From positions 1 through 6,422 of the forward strand of contig JAHZBJ010000100.1 in assembly GCA_019423445.1 (NCBI GenBank): 6,422 nt of DNA. The letters are read 5' to 3'. Positions 5,637 through 6,422 of the stretch are shown one piece after another. The notes beneath the pieces were generated by a model. That model did not search any database and was not told where the DNA came from. It saw only the letters and a program-made list of their open reading frames with translations. How positions within the stretch are numbered: the first letter of the stretch is position 1; each line of letters opens with the position of its first letter. This DNA comes from Oscillospiraceae bacterium (lineage in GTDB: Bacteria; Bacillota; Clostridia; Oscillospirales; Ruminococcaceae). The position numbers were made by a program, and so were the translations under genes.

Positions 5637-5679
5637 ACAGTGCTGCGGTTCCTCCTGCAAGAATCAGTATTTATTCCAT

Positions 5680-5708
5680 ATTATACGGGCAGCCCCCTCC
5701 CTTGTCAA
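5680..5708 (-). promoter_or_regulatory. Consensus sigma-A promoter for the CNNM/CorC gene
   Basis: On the minus strand TTGACA (5703-5708) and TATAAT (5680-5685) are 17 bases apart, a perfect consensus. Transcription should start near 5673, giving an untranslated leader of about 213 nt. The 429-base intergenic region 5460-5888 is thus accounted for by this leader, a possible small ORF and the lepA promoter. Confidence 0.9.
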
Positions 5709-5764
5709 TCCGGGCCTGGGCGGGATCTGCCGCTTTACATTGATATCCAAAAAGGGAGGAGGAT

Positions 5765-5845
5765 ATGAAGCAGCCCCAGTCCCGGAAAGGCGGAAATTCT
5801 ACCCAGGGGGCCTATTTCCTTTTCCCGCCGGACGTGGTACAATAA
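5765..5845 (+). CDS. Candidate 26-residue small protein upstream of lepA
   Basis: An ATG at 5765 follows GGGAGGAGGAT, an unusually strong Shine-Dalgarno stretch (GGGAGG 5754-5759, five bases from the ATG). It opens a 26-codon frame beginning MKQPQSRKGG and ending AYFLFPPDVVQ, with TAA at 5843-5845. The peptide has a basic, polar N-terminal half and a short hydrophobic/proline C-terminal half; no family is recognised. No convincing promoter was found for it between the divergent CNNM/CorC promoter and its start. Its last codons overlap the -10 element of lepA. The strong ribosome binding site is the main reason to list it. Confidence 0.35.
   Translation: MKQPQSRKGGNSTQGAYFLFPPDVVQ
5815..5843 (+). 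promoter_or_regulatory. Probable extended -10 promoter for lepA
   Basis: TACAAT (5838-5843) is preceded by TGG, giving the TGn extended -10 motif. The -35 position 17 bases upstream (TTTCCT, 5815-5820) matches poorly. Transcription would start near 5850, about 39 bases before the lepA GTG. Confidence 0.5.
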
Positions 5846-5888
5846 ATTGTTAGAACCCGCGCCACCCCAGATCAAGGAGGAAATGCCT

Positions 5889-6422
5889 GTGTCCTTTTCC
5901 AAAGAGAACATCCGAAACTTCTGCATCATCGCCCACATCGACCACGGCAAATCCACCCTGGCCGACCGCATCCTGGAGGCCACCGCTTCGGTCTCCCAGC
6001 GGGAGATGGAAGAACAGATCCTGGACAACATGGATCTGGAGCGGGAGCGGGGCATCACCATCAAGGCCCGGGCGGTGCGCCTCTATTACGACGCTGACAA
6101 CTGCCAGCGGTACCAGGTTTACCTCATCGACACCCCGGGGCATGTGGACTTCCACTACGAGGTGAGCCGCTCCCTTGCCGCCTGCGAAGGGGCGGTGCTG
6201 GTGGTGGACGCCAGCCAGGGCATTGAGGCCCAGACCCTGGCCAACACCTATCTGGCGGTGGACCACAACCTGGAAGTGGTGCCGGTCATCAATAAAATCG
6301 ACCTCCCCGCCGCCGACCCGGAGCGGGTGGCCCACGAGGTGGAGGACGTCATCGGCATCCCCGCCCTGGACGCCCCCCGGATTTCCGCCAAAAACGGGGT
6401 GAACATCCACGCGGTGCTGGAG
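5889..6422 (+). CDS. lepA: Elongation factor 4 (LepA), N-terminal part, cut by the window end
   Basis: A ribosome-bound translational GTPase that acts on stalled or back-translocated ribosomes. The first 178 residues are present and cover the G domain: G1 AHIDHGKST (15-23), the switch region LDNMDLERERGITIKA (45-60) typical of LepA, G3 DTPGH (81-85), VSRSLAACEGAVLVVDASQGIEAQT (92-116), G4 NKID (135-138) and G5 SAK (166-168). The GTG at 5889 is chosen because AAGGAGG (5874-5880) lies eight bases upstream; the in-frame ATG at 5883 would leave only two bases. LepA proteins usually start just before the IRNFCIIAHIDHG motif, which agrees. BipA/TypA is a less likely alternative because the MDLERERGITIKA and SLAACEG segments are LepA-like. 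The frame is open to the window edge; full-length LepA is about 600 residues. Confidence 0.96.
   Translation, partial: MSFSKENIRNFCIIAHIDHGKSTLADRILEATASVSQREMEEQILDNMDLERERGITIKARAVRLYYDADNCQRYQVYLIDTPGHVDFHYEVSRSLAACEGAVLVVDASQGIEAQTLANTYLAVDHNLEVVPVINKIDLPAADPERVAHEVEDVIGIPALDAPRISAKNGVNIHAVLE

Noticed and set aside
5537..5673. 6S RNA or small SRP RNA from the CNNM/CorC promoter
   Set aside because: The 5' and 3' ends do not pair into a long closing stem, the GGAAGGAAGC-type SRP loop is absent, and the 3' hairpin is a normal terminator. A leader attenuator explains the layout better.
4053..5768. A 571-codon open frame on the plus strand, antisense to the CNNM/CorC gene
   Set aside because: The transporter on the minus strand has all its domains, a ribosome binding site and a promoter. 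The plus-strand frame is its G/H/P-rich shadow.
5883..5885. ATG at 5883 as the lepA start
   Set aside because: It lies only two bases after AAGGAGG. The in-frame GTG at 5889 has eight-base spacing.

Overview
The window looks like chromosomal DNA from a GC-rich, low-copy-repeat member of the Clostridia, most plausibly an Oscillospiraceae-type gut bacterium. This is an inference from the gene content: an ECF vitamin-transporter S component, a DUF4358 lipoprotein, a type 3 (editing-domain-free) prolyl-tRNA synthetase, strong AGGAGG-type ribosome binding sites, near-consensus sigma-A promoters and classic hairpin-plus-U-tract terminators. No phage, insertion sequence, CRISPR array, tRNA or rRNA is visible.

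Layout. Positions 1-1444 carry two minus-strand genes: an ECF transporter S component (117-665) and, upstream of it, a DUF4358 lipoprotein (887-1444). Positions 1445-4054 carry three plus-strand genes: acyl carrier protein (1688-1915, with its own promoter and terminator), then proS (2195-3637) and a YbjQ/UPF0145 protein (3677-3994), which look co-transcribed and end at a strong terminator (4018-4054). A CNNM/CorC-type transporter gene (4149-5459) lies on the minus strand, converging on that terminator. A 429-base divergent intergenic region (5460-5888) follows. The window ends inside lepA (from 5889, plus strand), encoding elongation factor 4.

Most of the window is housekeeping: lipid synthesis (AcpP), tRNA charging (ProS), translation (LepA), vitamin uptake (S component) and probable Mg2+ handling (CNNM/CorC). 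The most interesting material is non-coding. Both minus-strand transporter genes have a perfect TTGACA-N17-TATAAT promoter followed by a long leader (about 180 and 213 nt), and each leader contains an intrinsic-terminator hairpin before the start codon. That is the architecture of transcription attenuation. The S-component leader also encodes a possible 12-residue leader peptide whose stop codon touches the terminator stem, and part of the peptide's coding sequence can pair with the inner terminator arm. The CNNM/CorC leader contains a possible 48-codon upstream frame that starts Met-Glu-Asp-Pro-Asp and runs through its terminator, which invites comparison with the Mg2+-sensing mgtL leader. 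No riboswitch class could be recognised by eye in either leader.

A 52-base imperfect repeat (37/52, no gaps) occurs at the 3' ends of these same two transporter genes, and an 8-bp inverted repeat lies at the left edge of the window.
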